NCBI RefSeq assembly: GCF_902489365.1
Contig: NZ_CABTZR010000004.1
Location: 8,883 to 72,882 of the forward strand
Length of the DNA: 64,000 nt
Source: an uncultured Corynebacterium sp.
GTDB lineage: Bacteria; Actinomycetota; Actinomycetes; Mycobacteriales; Mycobacteriaceae
Direction: 5' to 3'
Shown piece after piece: positions 33,985 through 43,229 of this stretch. The position numbers were made by a program, and so were the translations under genes. The notes beneath the pieces are model-generated. The model did no database searches. It was not told where the DNA came from and saw nothing but the letters and a program-made list of their open reading frames with translations. Each line of letters begins with the position of its first letter. Within the stretch, counting starts at the first letter, position 1.

Positions 33985-35292
33985 ATGAGTAAGCGATTCT
34001 CCCCAATGACCGTGGCTGAGATCATCGATACCTTCGTTCCCAGCCCCAACCCCTTCCGCTGGGAAGCTTTCGACGGTTCCGCAACCGGCCCAGCCGACGC
34101 GCAGTTCACCGTCAAAATTAATAACCTGCAGGGCCTAGCCTACATTGCCACACACCCGGGCGATGTTGGCTTTGCCCGCGCCTATGTCACCGACGGGATC
34201 ACCGTCGAGGGGGAACACCCGGCACACCCCTACGGCATCTTCGATGCGCTGCACGCCATGTATGACAAGTTCTGCCGCCCAGACGCGAAAACCCTTGCTC
34301 GCGTCGCGCGTTCCTTGGCTTCGATGGGTGCTTTTCAAATCCAGCCGGTCCCCGACGTCGAGCGCGCCTCGTGGCTGCGCCGCAAACTCCACGAGGGTCT
34401 GTCCAAACACTCCAAGGAGCGCGACGCCGAGGTCATCTCCGACCACTATGACGTGGGCAACGACTTCTACGAGCTCTTCCTCGGCGACTCGATGACATAT
34501 ACCTGCGCCTACTACCCCTCCCCCGACGCCACGCTGGATGGGGCCCAGGAAAACAAGTACCGCCTCATCTTCGACAAGCTGCGGCTCAAGGAAGGCGACC
34601 GCCACTTGGACGTCGGCTGTGGCTGGGGCGGCATGGTGCGCTACGCCGCCAAACGCGGTGTGAAGTCACTCGGTGTGACCTTGTCCAAGGAACAGGCAGA
34701 GTGGGGCCAGGCCAAGATCAAGCAAGAGGGCCTAGAAGACCTCGCAGAGATCCGCTTCCTGGACTACCGCGACGTCACCGAGGTAGGCTTCGACGCCATC
34801 TCCGCCATTGGACTGCTGGAGCACATCGGAGTCAAGAACTACCCGGACTTCTTCAGCTTCCTCCACGGCAAGCTCAAGCCGGGCGGCCTCATGCTCAACC
34901 ACTGCATCACCTACCCGGATAACCACAAGACGCCGAAGGGCGGGTTCATCGACCGCTACATCTTCCCCGATGGCGAGCTTTCCGGATCCGGCACCATTAC
35001 CAAGTCCATGCAGGATGCCGGCTTCGAGGTCGTCCACACGGAATCCCTCCGCTTCGACTACATGCGCACGCTGCATGATTGGTGCCAAAACCTCAAGGAG
35101 AACTGGGAGGAGGCCTGCTCGCTAGTGGGCCTTCCCACTGCCCGCCTGTGGGCCATCTACATGGCCGGCTCCGAGTGGGGCTTCGAGCACAACATCATCA
35201 ACCTGTACCACTTCTTGGGCGTCAAACTGGGAAATGCCGGCTCCCGCGCCGGCGTGCCCGAGCGCCGCTGGTGGGAAGATTCGCGCTTCTAA
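33985..35292 (+). CDS. tmsB: Fatty-acyl-phospholipid methyltransferase (TmsB/BfaB-like)
   Basis: This is an S-adenosylmethionine-dependent methyltransferase of the cyclopropane fatty acid synthase family. The 435-residue product has the SAM motif HLDVGCGWGGMVRYAAKRG, the preceding SDHYDVGNDFYELFLGDSMTYTCAYY, and the family's GLLEHIGVKNYPDFF. Next to an FAD-binding oxidoreductase this matches the tmsB-tmsA (bfaB-bfaA) pair that adds a C10 methylene to oleoyl lipids and reduces it to 10-methylstearate (tuberculostearic acid). I chose ATG at 33985; TAGTAT lies 8 nt upstream (possibly leaderless). An alternative start is Met8 of this frame. Confidence 0.85.
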   Translation: MSKRFSPMTVAEIIDTFVPSPNPFRWEAFDGSATGPADAQFTVKINNLQGLAYIATHPGDVGFARAYVTDGITVEGEHPAHPYGIFDALHAMYDKFCRPDAKTLARVARSLASMGAFQIQPVPDVERASWLRRKLHEGLSKHSKERDAEVISDHYDVGNDFYELFLGDSMTYTCAYYPSPDATLDGAQENKYRLIFDKLRLKEGDRHLDVGCGWGGMVRYAAKRGVKSLGVTLSKEQAEWGQAKIKQEGLEDLAEIRFLDYRDVTEVGFDAISAIGLLEHIGVKNYPDFFSFLHGKLKPGGLMLNHCITYPDNHKTPKGGFIDRYIFPDGELSGSGTITKSMQDAGFEVVHTESLRFDYMRTLHDWCQNLKENWEEACSLVGLPTARLWAIYMAGSEWGFEHNIINLYHFLGVKLGNAGSRAGVPERRWWEDSRF

Positions 35293-35308
35293 TTCTCAAA
35301 GGAGTTCT

Positions 35309-36790
35309 ATGTTGATCGATTTCATCCGCAATCATCGCAACGTCGACGCAATAGAGGTCCCGCCGGTGGGCTGGAAGGCGCATGAGGAGGGCGTCGACAA
35401 GCTCCTGCGTAGCTTCCACACGGTGCCGAAAGATAAGCGCGTACGTTTGGCGAAGAAGACCTCGAACCTGTTCCGCGGGCGTAGCGGGCAGCAGGCGGGC
35501 CTCGACGTGTCCGGGCTGGGTGGTGTGATTGAGGTCGATCCCATCGCGCAGACCGCCGAGGTCCAGGGGATGTGCACCTACGAGGACCTCGTCGACGCCA
35601 CTCTGCCGCACGGCCTCATGCCCTTTGTTGTGCCACAGCTCAAGACCATTACGCTGGGCGGCGCCGTGACGGGCATGGGGGTGGAGTCCACCAGCTTTCG
35701 CGATGGACTCCCGCATGAATCCGTCCTGGAGATGGATATCCTGACCGGCACGGGCGAGATTCTCACGTGCTCGCGCGAGGAAAACGTCGATCTCTTTCGC
35801 CTCTTCCCCAACTCCTATGGTTCCTTGGGCTATGCGGTGCGCCTCAAAATTGAGCTGCGCGCGGTGAAACCCTATGTGGAGCTGCGGGAGGTGCGCTTCC
35901 GCGACTTCGAGTCTTTGGCGCGCACGCTTGACGACGTCTCCCGCACCCGCACCTACGACGACGTCGAGGTCCACGGCCTCGATGGCGTGGTCTTCTCACC
36001 GGAGGAGTCATACCTCGTCATGGCCCGTTTCACCGACGAGGAGGGACCAACCTCGGACTACACGCGGGAGAAGATTTTCTACCGCAGCCTTCAGCACGCC
36101 CGTGGCATCCGACGCGACCGTCTCACGGTGCGAGACTACATCTGGCGCTGGGACACGGATTGGTTCTGGTGCTCGCGCGCGTTCGGCGCGCAGAACCCAG
36201 GTGTGCGCAGGGTGTGGCCGCGACAGCTGCGTCGCAGCTCCTTCTACTGGAAGCTCGTGCGTTTGGACCGCAAGTACGAGTTGGAGTACAACTTCATCAA
36301 GAAGCCGAAGGGCCTGCCCCGCGGCGAGCGCGTGGTGCAGGACATCGAGGTCACACCGGACAATCTGCCGGAGTTCTTGGATTGGTTTTTCCACGCCTCC
36401 GACATCCAACCGGTGTGGCTGTGCCCGATTCGGCTGCGCGAGGGCGTCGAAGACCTCATCGGTACTGGCTCGCTCGCCGCCGATTCCCCTGCCCCGTGGC
36501 CGCTATACCCCCTCCGCCCAGGACAGACCTGGATCAACGTGGGCTTTTGGTCGGGCGTGGAAGGCGATCACGTCGACCCTTCTGCCCCGGGCAATGGTGC
36601 CTTTAACCGCGTCATCGAGGCTAAAGTCAGCGAGTTAGGTGGGCACAAGTCGTTGTACTCAGAGGCCTTCTACTCCCCCGAGCAATTCGCCGAGCTCTAC
36701 GGCGGTGACCTGCCAGAGCGCATCAAAGCCGTGACCGACCCCGACGACCGCTTCCCGGGTCTCTACGAGAAGACGGTCAACGACGCCTAA
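35309..36790 (+). CDS. tmsA: FAD-dependent oxidoreductase (TmsA/BfaA-like)
   Basis: The 493-residue protein has an FAD-binding PCMH domain (FRGRSGQQAGLDVSGLGGVIEVDPI, TYEDLVDATLPHGLMPFVVPQLKTITLGGAVTGMGVE) and a C-terminal oxidase domain. In the tms pathway this protein reduces the 10-methylene lipid to the 10-methyl form with NADPH. ATG at 35309 has an AAAGGAG site 17 nt after the tmsB stop, so the two are one operon. The pair lies between rplO and secY on the opposite strand, which is not the ancestral ribosomal arrangement. Confidence 0.85.
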   Translation: MLIDFIRNHRNVDAIEVPPVGWKAHEEGVDKLLRSFHTVPKDKRVRLAKKTSNLFRGRSGQQAGLDVSGLGGVIEVDPIAQTAEVQGMCTYEDLVDATLPHGLMPFVVPQLKTITLGGAVTGMGVESTSFRDGLPHESVLEMDILTGTGEILTCSREENVDLFRLFPNSYGSLGYAVRLKIELRAVKPYVELREVRFRDFESLARTLDDVSRTRTYDDVEVHGLDGVVFSPEESYLVMARFTDEEGPTSDYTREKIFYRSLQHARGIRRDRLTVRDYIWRWDTDWFWCSRAFGAQNPGVRRVWPRQLRRSSFYWKLVRLDRKYELEYNFIKKPKGLPRGERVVQDIEVTPDNLPEFLDWFFHASDIQPVWLCPIRLREGVEDLIGTGSLAADSPAPWPLYPLRPGQTWINVGFWSGVEGDHVDPSAPGNGAFNRVIEAKVSELGGHKSLYSEAFYSPEQFAELYGGDLPERIKAVTDPDDRFPGLYEKTVNDA

Positions 36791-36827
36791 CGGCCCCACA
36801 TACTTTCCATGCCATAAGGTTTCTCCC

Positions 36828-36919
36828 AAAAGGCATTAATACCTTTTGAGAGATGCCTTTTGCGGCCCGGGGCTGCCCCGAACACGCCAAAGCCCTACCG
36901 AAGGCCACCGAAAGGTGGC
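36828..36919. terminator. Hairpins in the tmsA/rplO gap
   Basis: AAAAGGCAT (36828-36836) pairs with ATGCCTTTT (36853-36861), which may end tmsA. GCCACC-GAAA-GGTGGC (36904-36919) is a tetraloop hairpin 40 nt past the rplO stop and may end the rpsH-rplO operon. Neither has a good U-tract. Confidence 0.5.
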
Positions 36920-36960
36920 GCCGCGGGAGGGCGGTGGCTCTCACAGAGCCTGTAAGAGAA

Positions 36961-37410
36961 TTACTTGGTTGCGGTGGCGGTGCCGCCAGCAGCCTCGATC
37001 TTCTCGACAGCAGACTTGGAGAACTTGTCAGCGGTGACGTTCAACTTAACGTTGATGTCGCCGTTGCCCAGAACCTTGACCGGCTGGTTCTTGCGAACCA
37101 GGCCAGCAGCGACGATGTCTGCAACGGTGACGTCGCCACCGTCAGCGAAAGCCTCTGCGAGGTCTGCAACGTTGACTACCTGGTACTCAACGTGGTTCGG
37201 GTTCTTGAAGCCCTTAAGCTTCGGCAGACGCATGTGAATCGGCATCTGGCCACCCTCGAAAGCAGCTGGTACCTGCTTACGAGCTCCGGTGCCCTTGGTA
37301 CCGCGACCAGCGGTCTTACCCTTGGATGCCTCACCGCGGCCGACGCGGGTCTTGGGCTTGTTGGATCCTGCGGCCGGGCGCAGGTCGTGGAGCTTGATGA
37401 TATCAGCCAT
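36961..37410 (-). CDS. rplO: 50S ribosomal protein L15
   Basis: L15 helps late 50S assembly. The 149-residue protein has the family's Gly/Lys-rich N-terminus ([39 protein letters not shown]) and the C-terminal VNLAE-like segment with [22 protein letters not shown] at 37410 is 3 nt after rpmD. It is the last gene of this block; in the usual spc order secY would follow, but the tms genes intervene here. Confidence 0.96.
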   Translation of the reverse strand: MADIIKLHDLRPAAGSNKPKTRVGRGEASKGKTAGRGTKGTGARKQVPAAFEGGQMPIHMRLPKLKGFKNPNHVEYQVVNVADLAEAFADGGDVTVADIVAAGLVRKNQPVKVLGNGDINVKLNVTADKFSKSAVEKIEAAGGTATATK

Positions 37411-37413
37411 GGT

Positions 37414-37599
37414 TTACTCCCCTGCCACTTCTTCGACGGTGACCAGGTGACGCACCTTGTGAACCATACCGCGGATGATCGGGGTGTCCTGCTTAACTAC
37501 AGAGTGACCGATGCGCTTGAGACCAAGCGACTCCATGTTTGCGCGGTGGTTCGGCTTGGTGCCCACAAGGCCCTTTACCTGAGTAATCTTCAGAGCCAT
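37414..37599 (-). CDS. rpmD: 50S ribosomal protein L30
   Basis: L30 is a small 50S protein. The 61-residue product is typical ([49 protein letters not shown]). An AGGAGG site lies in the end of rpsE, and the gap to rpsE is 3 nt. It is tightly packed with rplO and rpsE in the spc order. Confidence 0.97.
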   Translation of the reverse strand: MALKITQVKGLVGTKPNHRANMESLGLKRIGHSVVKQDTPIIRGMVHKVRHLVTVEEVAGE

Positions 37600-37602
37600 T
37601 GC

Positions 37603-38229
37603 TTATGCCTCCTGACCTGCGCGCTTGCGCAGCATCTGGGCCGGTGCGACGTCCTCGAGGGACTTGCCACGACGTGCAGCAACTTCCTCCGGACGAACCA
37701 GCTGCTTGAGGCCGTCCACGGTAGCGCGGACGACATTGAGAGCGTTGTCGGAGCCCAGGGACTTCGACAGAATGTCCTGCACACCAGCGCACTCAAGCAC
37801 CGGACGAGCAGCACCGCCGGCGATGACACCGGTACCCGGAGCGGCCGGCTTCATCATGACGATGCCAGCTGCGTCGCGACCCTCAACCGGGTGGGTAATG
37901 GTGCCAGCAATCATCGGAACGCGGAAGAAGTTCTTGCGAGCCTCTTCTGCACCCTTCTGGATTGCGGCCGGGACTTCCTTGGCTTTGCCGTAGCCGACGC
38001 CCACCATGCCCTGGCCGTCGCCGACGACGACGAGAGCGGTGAAGGACATGTTGCGGCCACCCTTAACGGTCTTAGCGACGCGGTTGATGGTCACAACGCG
38101 CTCGATGTACTTATCGCGCTCGTTGTCCTGGTGGTTGCGGCGGTCGTTACGACGGCCGTTGTTGCGACCCTTACGGTCGTTGTTGTTCTCGGCGGAGCGT
38201 CCGCCGTCACGCTGTTCACGGTCCGACAT
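37603..38229 (-). CDS. rpsE: 30S ribosomal protein S5
   Basis: S5 contributes to decoding fidelity and mRNA helicase activity. The 208-residue protein has a basic, Asn/Arg-rich N-terminal extension of about 40 residues ([20 protein letters not shown]...) before the core [41 protein letters not shown] and the C-terminal [21 protein letters not shown] at 38229 has a GGAAGGA site. A 40-nt gap to rplR upstream is the largest within this operon. Confidence 0.97.
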   Translation of the reverse strand: MSDREQRDGGRSAENNNDRKGRNNGRRNDRRNHQDNERDKYIERVVTINRVAKTVKGGRNMSFTALVVVGDGQGMVGVGYGKAKEVPAAIQKGAEEARKNFFRVPMIAGTITHPVEGRDAAGIVMMKPAAPGTGVIAGGAARPVLECAGVQDILSKSLGSDNALNVVRATVDGLKQLVRPEEVAARRGKSLEDVAPAQMLRKRAGQEA

Positions 38230-38269
38230 TAGGCGTTCCTTCCGTTGATGTTTCCGTATGCCTTAATCA

Positions 38270-38671
38270 TTAGAACTGCAGACCACCTTCGCGAGCGGCG
38301 TCGGCCAGCGCAGCAACGCGGCCGTGGTACTTGTAGCCTGCACGGTCGAAGACGACCTGCTCGATGCCAGCGGCCTTGGCGCGCTCAGCGATGAGCTGGC
38401 CTACCTTGGCAGCCTTGGCCTTCTTATCGCCCTCGAGTGCACGCACGTCGGCTTCCATGGAGGAAGCTGCAGCCAGGGTGTGGCCGGCCAGGTCGTCGAT
38501 GACCTGAACGTGCATGTGGCGGGAGGAGCGGTGAACGACCAGACGCGGTGCCTCAGGGGTGCCGCGGAGGGTCTTACGGATGCGGAAGTGGCGGCGCGCG
38601 CGTGCTTCACGACGACGCGAGGAAATGTCCTTGCCAACCGGGGTGCGCTTTGCGTTTTCAGTGTTAGCCAT
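38270..38671 (-). CDS. rplR: 50S ribosomal protein L18
   Basis: L18 binds 5S rRNA. The 133-residue product has a polar N-terminus ([33 protein letters not shown]), the L18 core ([22 protein letters not shown]) and the C-terminal [28 protein letters not shown]. It is 3 nt after the rplF stop, consistent with one operon. Confidence 0.97.
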   Translation of the reverse strand: MANTENAKRTPVGKDISSRRREARARRHFRIRKTLRGTPEAPRLVVHRSSRHMHVQVIDDLAGHTLAAASSMEADVRALEGDKKAKAAKVGQLIAERAKAAGIEQVVFDRAGYKYHGRVAALADAAREGGLQF

Positions 38672-38674
38672 TGC

Positions 38675-39211
38675 TTACTTACCCGTCTTTCCGACCTTGC
38701 GGCGGACCTGCTCGCCGTCGTAGCGAATACCCTTGCCCTTGTAAGGATCGTCCTTACGCAGGCGGCGAATGTACGCAGCGACCTGTCCAACCAGTTGCTT
38801 GTCAATACCAGATACGGAGAGCTTGGTTGCGCCATCCACAGCGAAGGTGATGCCCTCCGGAGCCTCGATGAGGATCGGGTGGGAGTAGCCCAGAGAGAAC
38901 TCCAGGTCCTTACCCTTCTGCTGGACACGGTAACCGACACCGAAGATTTCCATCTTCTTGGTGTAGCCCTCGGTCACGCCAACAACGGCGTTGTTGACCA
39001 GGGAGCGGGATAGACCGTGCAGGGCGCGGTTCTTGCGGTCGTCATCCGGACGGGAGACCTTGATCTCGTCGTCCTCGACGGCTGCGGTGATCGGCTCCGG
39101 CAGCTCAACCTCGAGGGTGCCCTTGGAACCCTTGACGTTGACAACCTGGCCGTTGATGGTGATCTCGACGCCCTTCGGGACGGCGATAGGTGCTAGACCG
39201 ATACGAGACAT
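38675..39211 (-). CDS. rplF: 50S ribosomal protein L6
   Basis: L6 lies near the factor-binding site. The 178-residue protein starts [20 protein letters not shown]. It has two repeated beta-alpha modules and the conserved C-terminal [34 protein letters not shown] at 39211 has a GAGGATT site, 14 nt after rpsH. Confidence 0.97.
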   Translation of the reverse strand: MSRIGLAPIAVPKGVEITINGQVVNVKGSKGTLEVELPEPITAAVEDDEIKVSRPDDDRKNRALHGLSRSLVNNAVVGVTEGYTKKMEIFGVGYRVQQKGKDLEFSLGYSHPILIEAPEGITFAVDGATKLSVSGIDKQLVGQVAAYIRRLRKDDPYKGKGIRYDGEQVRRKVGKTGK

Positions 39212-39225
39212 GTGTCAATCCTCCC

Positions 39226-39609
39226 TTACCAGACGTAGGCGAGAACTTCTCCGCCTACACCCTTCTCCTGAGCCTGACGGTCGGTAAGCAGACCCTGAGA
39301 CGTGGAGATGATGGCCACGCCCAGGCCGCCCAGAACCTGCGGCAGTTCGGTGGACTTTGCGTACACACGCAGACCCGGCTTAGACACGCGACGCAGACCC
39401 GAGAGGGAACGCTCACGGTTGTTGTACTTAAGCTCGAGGGTCAGCTCGTGGCCCTCGACGGAGTAGTCAGCGATGTAGCCTTCCTGCTTCAAGATCTCAG
39501 CGATGTTCGCCTTGATCTTGGAGGTCGGCATCGACACGACGTCGTGGTGCGCATTAGATGCGTTGCGCACGCGCGACAGCATGTCGGCAATAGGATCAGT
39601 CATAGTCAT
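39226..39609 (-). CDS. rpsH: 30S ribosomal protein S8
   Basis: S8 binds helix 21 of 16S rRNA and is a key 30S assembly protein. The 127-residue product begins [17 protein letters not shown] and ends [27 protein letters not shown]. It begins the operon rpsH-rplF-rplR-rpsE-rpmD-rplO. rpsN (S14), which usually sits between rplE and rpsH, is absent; instead fdhD and a formate-channel gene occupy the gap. The site before ATG 39609 is weak. Confidence 0.96.
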   Translation of the reverse strand: MTMTDPIADMLSRVRNASNAHHDVVSMPTSKIKANIAEILKQEGYIADYSVEGHELTLELKYNNRERSLSGLRRVSKPGLRVYAKSTELPQVLGGLGVAIISTSQGLLTDRQAQEKGVGGEVLAYVW

Positions 39610-39695
39610 ATGAGTGACCTGTAACCTTTCTCGTTGCGGTTCCCGTAATGCTCACCAAAGCGTTTTCCGTGTGATTTCGGGCTACTCACGCTCCC

Positions 39696-39711
39696 CGCGG
39701 TCAATACCGCG
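39696..39711 (-). promoter_or_regulatory. Hairpin in the rpsH leader
   Basis: CGCGGT-CAAT-ACCGCG forms a perfect 6-bp stem about 90 nt before rpsH. The remaining 39610-39879 gap holds no gene that I can support; it should contain the rpsH promoter. Confidence 0.4.
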
Positions 39712-39879
39712 AGGCGCTCGCCACCCTTTGATACAGACAACGGTCCGCTATCTACGGCGAGGGGCCTACAACAAAGTAGATGTGTTCAATTCTTCCGGCT
39801 TGGCACGTTTCCGCACCTCCTGTGCTGTTTTCGCGGCGCAGGAGTGGAAAAATGCAAGTCCGTCGGCTTACTCTACCCG

Positions 39880-39911
39880 TTGACATGCTGTTTTCCAAAA
39901 CGCGTTAGCAT
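39880..39911 (+). promoter_or_regulatory. Promoter of the DUF6457-fdhD operon
   Basis: TTGACA (39880-39885) and TAGCAT (39906-39911); the spacer is 20 nt, longer than ideal. TAGCAT lies 8 nt before ATG 39920, so the transcript is probably leaderless. Confidence 0.45.
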
Positions 39912-39919
39912 AGTTGGTT

Positions 39920-40168
39920 ATGAGTGAAGAACAAGACCCCATCCGCACGGCACACCAGTGGCTCCAAGAGGCCGCCGAGCTTATCGACGTGTCCCCGGCC
40001 GACGCCACCGCCCTCGTCACAGAGCTGCTTGACCTCACCAAAGACGTGGCCCATACCCAATCCCGTCCGGCCGCTCCCCTAACCGCTTACCTGGTGGGGC
40101 TCGCGTCCAAGGACACCGATGAGGCCCGCGCGCACATTGCCACCTTGAAGGAGGCCCTCAACCGATGA
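39920..40168 (+). CDS. DUF6457-type small protein
   Basis: This 82-residue soluble helical protein (MSEEQDPIRTAHQWLQEAAELIDVSPADA...) resembles the DUF6457 family commonly found next to fdhD and molybdenum cofactor genes in actinobacteria. ATG at 39920 is preferred over an in-frame TTG at 39914. It overlaps fdhD by ATGA, suggesting coupled translation. Its biochemical role is unknown; context links it to formate dehydrogenase maturation. Confidence 0.7.
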   Translation: MSEEQDPIRTAHQWLQEAAELIDVSPADATALVTELLDLTKDVAHTQSRPAAPLTAYLVGLASKDTDEARAHIATLKEALNR

Positions 40169-41016
40169 GCGGGCGCGTCAACGCCACCTTCGCTGTGACC
40201 AAGGTGCGCCTCGATGAGGAAGGCCACGTCACCCAAGTCGATACCCGTGGCGATACCGTCGCCGGCGAAGAGCCGCTGGAGATCCGCGTCGGCGGCCAGA
40301 CGCTTACGACGACCATGCGCACGCCCGGCCACGACGTCGAGCTGGCGCATGGTTTTCTTCATTCCGAAGGACACATCGAGAAGGTCAGTGACGTCCGGGA
40401 GGCTCGCTACTGCGCCGGCGCCTCGGTGGATGGGCGCAACCCCTATAATCTGCTCGACGTGGAGCTGGCTAACCCCAACGCGATCACGCTTGCCGATCTG
40501 CGATTGACGGCTACCACGTCTGCCTGCGGTGTGTGCGGCACCTCGTCCATCGAGGTGCTCATGAAGCAGAGCCGCTACGAGATTCCGCGGGTGCCGGTGG
40601 ATCCCGGGGTCGTCGCCAAGCTGCCCGAGGCCCTCAAGCGGGAGCAGAAGCAGTTCCGCAAGACCGGCGGCATTCACGCCGCTGGGGCCTTTACTCTCGA
40701 CGGCGCGCCCGTCGTGGTGCGCGAGGACGTCGGAAGACACAACGCGGCGGACAAGGTCATTGGCCACCTGCTCATGGAAGGCACGCTGCCTGCCAGCGAC
40801 CTCATCCTGGTGATGAGCTCGCGCGCAAGCTTCGAGCTGGTCAACAAGGCCGCTATGGCCGGCTTCGGCATGCTCGTCGCAGTCTCCGCCGCCTCCTCCC
40901 TGGCCGTGGAAACCGCCCGGGAGACCGGAATGGCGCTCGTGGGCTTTGCCCGAGGGGATCGCTTCAACCTCTATTCGGGAGAACTTAGTCGCGATACGCC
41001 TCCGGGCCGGAGTTAA
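40165..41016 (+). CDS. fdhD: Formate dehydrogenase accessory sulfurtransferase FdhD
   Basis: FdhD transfers sulfur from IscS to the molybdenum cofactor of formate dehydrogenase. The 283-residue protein contains the CGVCG motif (ATTSACGVCGTSSIE) in its active-site loop and the conserved FRKTGGIHAAGAF and VREDVGRHNAADKVIG blocks. No formate dehydrogenase catalytic gene is present in the window, so the target lies elsewhere. It overlaps the DUF6457 gene by 4 nt and its 3' end overlaps the convergent channel gene by 32 nt. Confidence 0.95.
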   Translation: MSGRVNATFAVTKVRLDEEGHVTQVDTRGDTVAGEEPLEIRVGGQTLTTTMRTPGHDVELAHGFLHSEGHIEKVSDVREARYCAGASVDGRNPYNLLDVELANPNAITLADLRLTATTSACGVCGTSSIEVLMKQSRYEIPRVPVDPGVVAKLPEALKREQKQFRKTGGIHAAGAFTLDGAPVVVREDVGRHNAADKVIGHLLMEGTLPASDLILVMSSRASFELVNKAAMAGFGMLVAVSAASSLAVETARETGMALVGFARGDRFNLYSGELSRDTPPGRS

Positions 41017-41770
41017 GCCAGGCGTACACGCCGCCAATCAGGAAGCCGCCGCCAATGAGGTTTCCCACCCACACGATGGACCAGTTGGCCAGCACTGCGC
41101 CAAGGGTAAAGCCCTCGGGCAGCGGGCTGGCACAGAAAAAGGTCAAGGTCATCAGGCAGAAATTCGCGATGACGTGCTCAAGCCCCAGGCCGACAAAACA
41201 GGCAATAATCGGCACGATGACGAAGAACTTCGACACCATATCTTTGGCAAAGATAGCGCCGACGATGGCCATGTTGACCACGAAGTTAGCCAAGATCGCT
41301 TCAACCAGCATTCCGCCGGGATCCTTAGTGAGCTTGCCCATCGCCAGGTTAACGATGAGGTGACTCGGGTCGATGCCGCCCAACTTGGCGGACATGCCCA
41401 TAGCCGCTGCGAAGAGTACCGCGCCAACGAGGTTAAAGAGCGTCGTGACCACCAGCAGCCACAGCGCCTTGCCCCACCCCACCTGTTTCTTTACGGCGCC
41501 ATAGATCATGAACATCATGTTGCCCGTCGCCAAGTCTGCACCCAAGATAACGATGGCAAAAAGGCCTAGGCCGAAGAGGCTGGCAAAGACCAACGAGCCT
41601 AGTCCTTCCGCATGCTTTTCGACGCCCATCCCCATCACCGCAGCAAAAGCCGTACCGATAGCGAGGTACACGCCCGCCAGGGTGGAGCGCACGGCGAAAC
41701 GGGCGAAGGACTCATCGAGCAACGTGACCTTCTTCGTCACGGCCGCCGCAGCAGCATCATTCAGGGACAT
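40985..41770 (-). CDS. Formate/nitrite transporter family channel
   Basis: The 261-residue protein has six hydrophobic helices and FNT signature segments (GLGLFAIVILGADLATGNMMFM, and ANFCLMTLTFF with NLIGGGFLIGG near the end). These pentameric channels move formate, nitrite or related anions. Its opposite-strand neighbour is fdhD, so formate is the likely substrate, though nitrite cannot be excluded. It ends convergently with fdhD. ATG at 41770 follows AGGTAAGAG, a weak ribosome site. Confidence 0.85.
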   Translation of the reverse strand: MSLNDAAAAAVTKKVTLLDESFARFAVRSTLAGVYLAIGTAFAAVMGMGVEKHAEGLGSLVFASLFGLGLFAIVILGADLATGNMMFMIYGAVKKQVGWGKALWLLVVTTLFNLVGAVLFAAAMGMSAKLGGIDPSHLIVNLAMGKLTKDPGGMLVEAILANFVVNMAIVGAIFAKDMVSKFFVIVPIIACFVGLGLEHVIANFCLMTLTFFCASPLPEGFTLGAVLANWSIVWVGNLIGGGFLIGGVYAWLNSGPEAYRD

Positions 41771-41882
41771 CTCTTACCTCACTGGGGAACACAGACTTTT
41801 CAGACGCTCGTAGTCTACTCCCCACGTCAGACATACCCATTGCTCAGGGGAGACGACACCCCAAAAAGGGCGCAGACGCAAA

Positions 41883-41921
41883 AATTCCCCCGGAGCTCCT
41901 TCACGGAGTCCCGAGGGAATT
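41883..41921 (-). terminator. Terminator after rplE
   Basis: AATTCCC (41883-41889) pairs with GGGAATT (41915-41921), with extra CGG and CTCC pairs inside and two short internal mismatches. On the minus strand it is followed by AATTTTTG. It ends the rplN-rplX-rplE transcript. Confidence 0.75.
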
Positions 41922-41934
41922 ATTCAAGCGCTAT

Positions 41935-42486
41935 TTACTTGAACGGGAAGCCGAGCTCGCGCAGGAGCTTGCGGCCCTCCTCGTCGTTGGTAGCGGAGGT
42001 CACGACGGTGATGTCCATACCACGCGGGCGGTCCACCTTGTCGATGTCGATCTCGTAGAACATAGTCTGCTCGGTGAGGCCGAAGGTGTAGTTGCCGTGG
42101 CCGTCGAACTGCTGGTCGGAGAGACCGCGGAAGTCGCGAATACGCGGCAGCGCGATGGTCAGCAGGCGGTCCAAGAACTCCCACATGCGGTCGCCGCGCA
42201 GGGTAACGCGTGCACCGATGGGCATGCCCTCACGGAGCTTGAAGTTAGCGATGGACTTCTTAGCGCGACGCACCTGCGGCTTCTGGCCGGTGATAGCGGT
42301 AAGGTCCTCGAGAGCGCCGTTGATCATCTTGGAGTCGCGGGCAGCGTCGCCCACACCCATGTTGACAACGACCTTAGTGACGCCCGGAATCTGCATCACA
42401 TTGTCGTACTTGAACTCTTCGTTCAGAGCCTTCTTGATTTCCTCGCGGTAGCGGGTCTTCAGACGCGGAGTGTAGTTCTCGCTCAT
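41935..42486 (-). CDS. rplE: 50S ribosomal protein L5
   Basis: L5 binds 5S rRNA and contacts the P-site tRNA. The 183-residue product begins [22 protein letters not shown] and contains [14 protein letters not shown] and [20 protein letters not shown] chose ATG at 42486, with a GAAGGACA site, over a longer in-frame start at 42591 inside rplX. It is the last gene before a terminator, so the usual rplE-rpsN-rpsH continuity is broken here. Confidence 0.97.
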   Translation of the reverse strand: MSENYTPRLKTRYREEIKKALNEEFKYDNVMQIPGVTKVVVNMGVGDAARDSKMINGALEDLTAITGQKPQVRRAKKSIANFKLREGMPIGARVTLRGDRMWEFLDRLLTIALPRIRDFRGLSDQQFDGHGNYTFGLTEQTMFYEIDIDKVDRPRGMDITVVTSATNDEEGRKLLRELGFPFK

Positions 42487-42487
42487 G

Positions 42488-42802
42488 TTAGATGTCCTTC
42501 CCGTTGCTACGTGCGATGCGGACCTTCTTGCCGTTTTCGTCGAAACGGTAGCCCACGCGGGTCGGGTTGCCCTCGGAGTCAACGATCGCAACGTTGGACA
42601 CGTGGATCGGAGCTTCCTGGGTCACGATTCCGCCGGACTCGGCGCCACGCTCGGTAGCGGAGTTAGCAACGTGCTTCTTGACGCGGTTGACGCCCTCAAC
42701 GAGGACCTTGTCGCGCTTCGGGTATGCCTCGATGACCTTGCCCTTCGCGCCCTTGTCCGGGCCCGAAATAACGATCACCATATCGCCCTTATGAATCTTC
42801 AT
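42488..42802 (-). CDS. rplX: 50S ribosomal protein L24
   Basis: L24 initiates 50S assembly and lies at the tunnel exit. The 104-residue protein starts [39 protein letters not shown] (KOW motif). Its start follows GGAGGTGATCT, an almost perfect match to the anti-Shine-Dalgarno sequence. It sits 4 nt after rplN. Confidence 0.97.
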   Translation of the reverse strand: MKIHKGDMVIVISGPDKGAKGKVIEAYPKRDKVLVEGVNRVKKHVANSATERGAESGGIVTQEAPIHVSNVAIVDSEGNPTRVGYRFDENGKKVRIARSNGKDI

Positions 42803-42806
42803 AAGA

Positions 42807-43175
42807 CTAGATCACCTCCGGTGCGAGAGAAACGATCTTCATGAAGCGCTTGTCACGAAGTTCGCGAGCAACCGGGCCGAAGATGCGGGTACCGCGCGGC
42901 TCGTTGTCACCCTTGAGAATAACTGCGGCGTTTTCATCGAATGCGATGTAGGAGCCGTCCGGACGACGGGTCTCCTTCTTGGCGCGCACGATGACGGCCT
43001 TGACGATGTCGCCTTCCTTTACGTTGCCACCCGGGATGGCTTCCTTGACAGTGGCGACGACGATGTCACCAATGCCAGCGAAACGTCGAACGGAGCCGCC
43101 GAGAACGCGGATAACGAGGATCTCTCGTGCACCGGAGTTGTCGGCGACGCGCAGACGCGATTCTTGCTGAATCAC
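42807..43175 (-). CDS. rplN: 50S ribosomal protein L14
   Basis: L14 forms an intersubunit bridge. The 122-residue protein starts [26 protein letters not shown] and ends [12 protein letters not shown]. The start codon is GTG at 43175, with AGGAGA upstream. It opens a short operon (rplN-rplX-rplE), separated from rpsQ by about 11 kb of pilus and other genes. A hairpin in its leader (43201-43229) lies about 25 nt upstream. Confidence 0.97.
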   Translation of the reverse strand: MIQQESRLRVADNSGAREILVIRVLGGSVRRFAGIGDIVVATVKEAIPGGNVKEGDIVKAVIVRAKKETRRPDGSYIAFDENAAVILKGDNEPRGTRIFGPVARELRDKRFMKIVSLAPEVI

Positions 43176-43200
43176 TATGGGTCTCCTGACCTGGATTAAC

Positions 43201-43229
43201 GTGCGTCAAGATTTCCGTCCTTGACACAC
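43201..43229 (-). promoter_or_regulatory. Hairpin in the rplN leader
   Basis: GTGCGTCAAG (43201-43210) pairs with CTTGACACAC (43220-43229), 9 of 10 bp, with a 9-nt loop, just before the rplN ribosome site. A second hairpin (GTGC/GCAC arms) lies around 43294-43335. Possible leader control of L14. Confidence 0.4.

Noticed and set aside
36853..38232. Plus-strand 459-residue frame over rplO-rpsE
   Set aside because: It is antisense to three ribosomal proteins in standard order.
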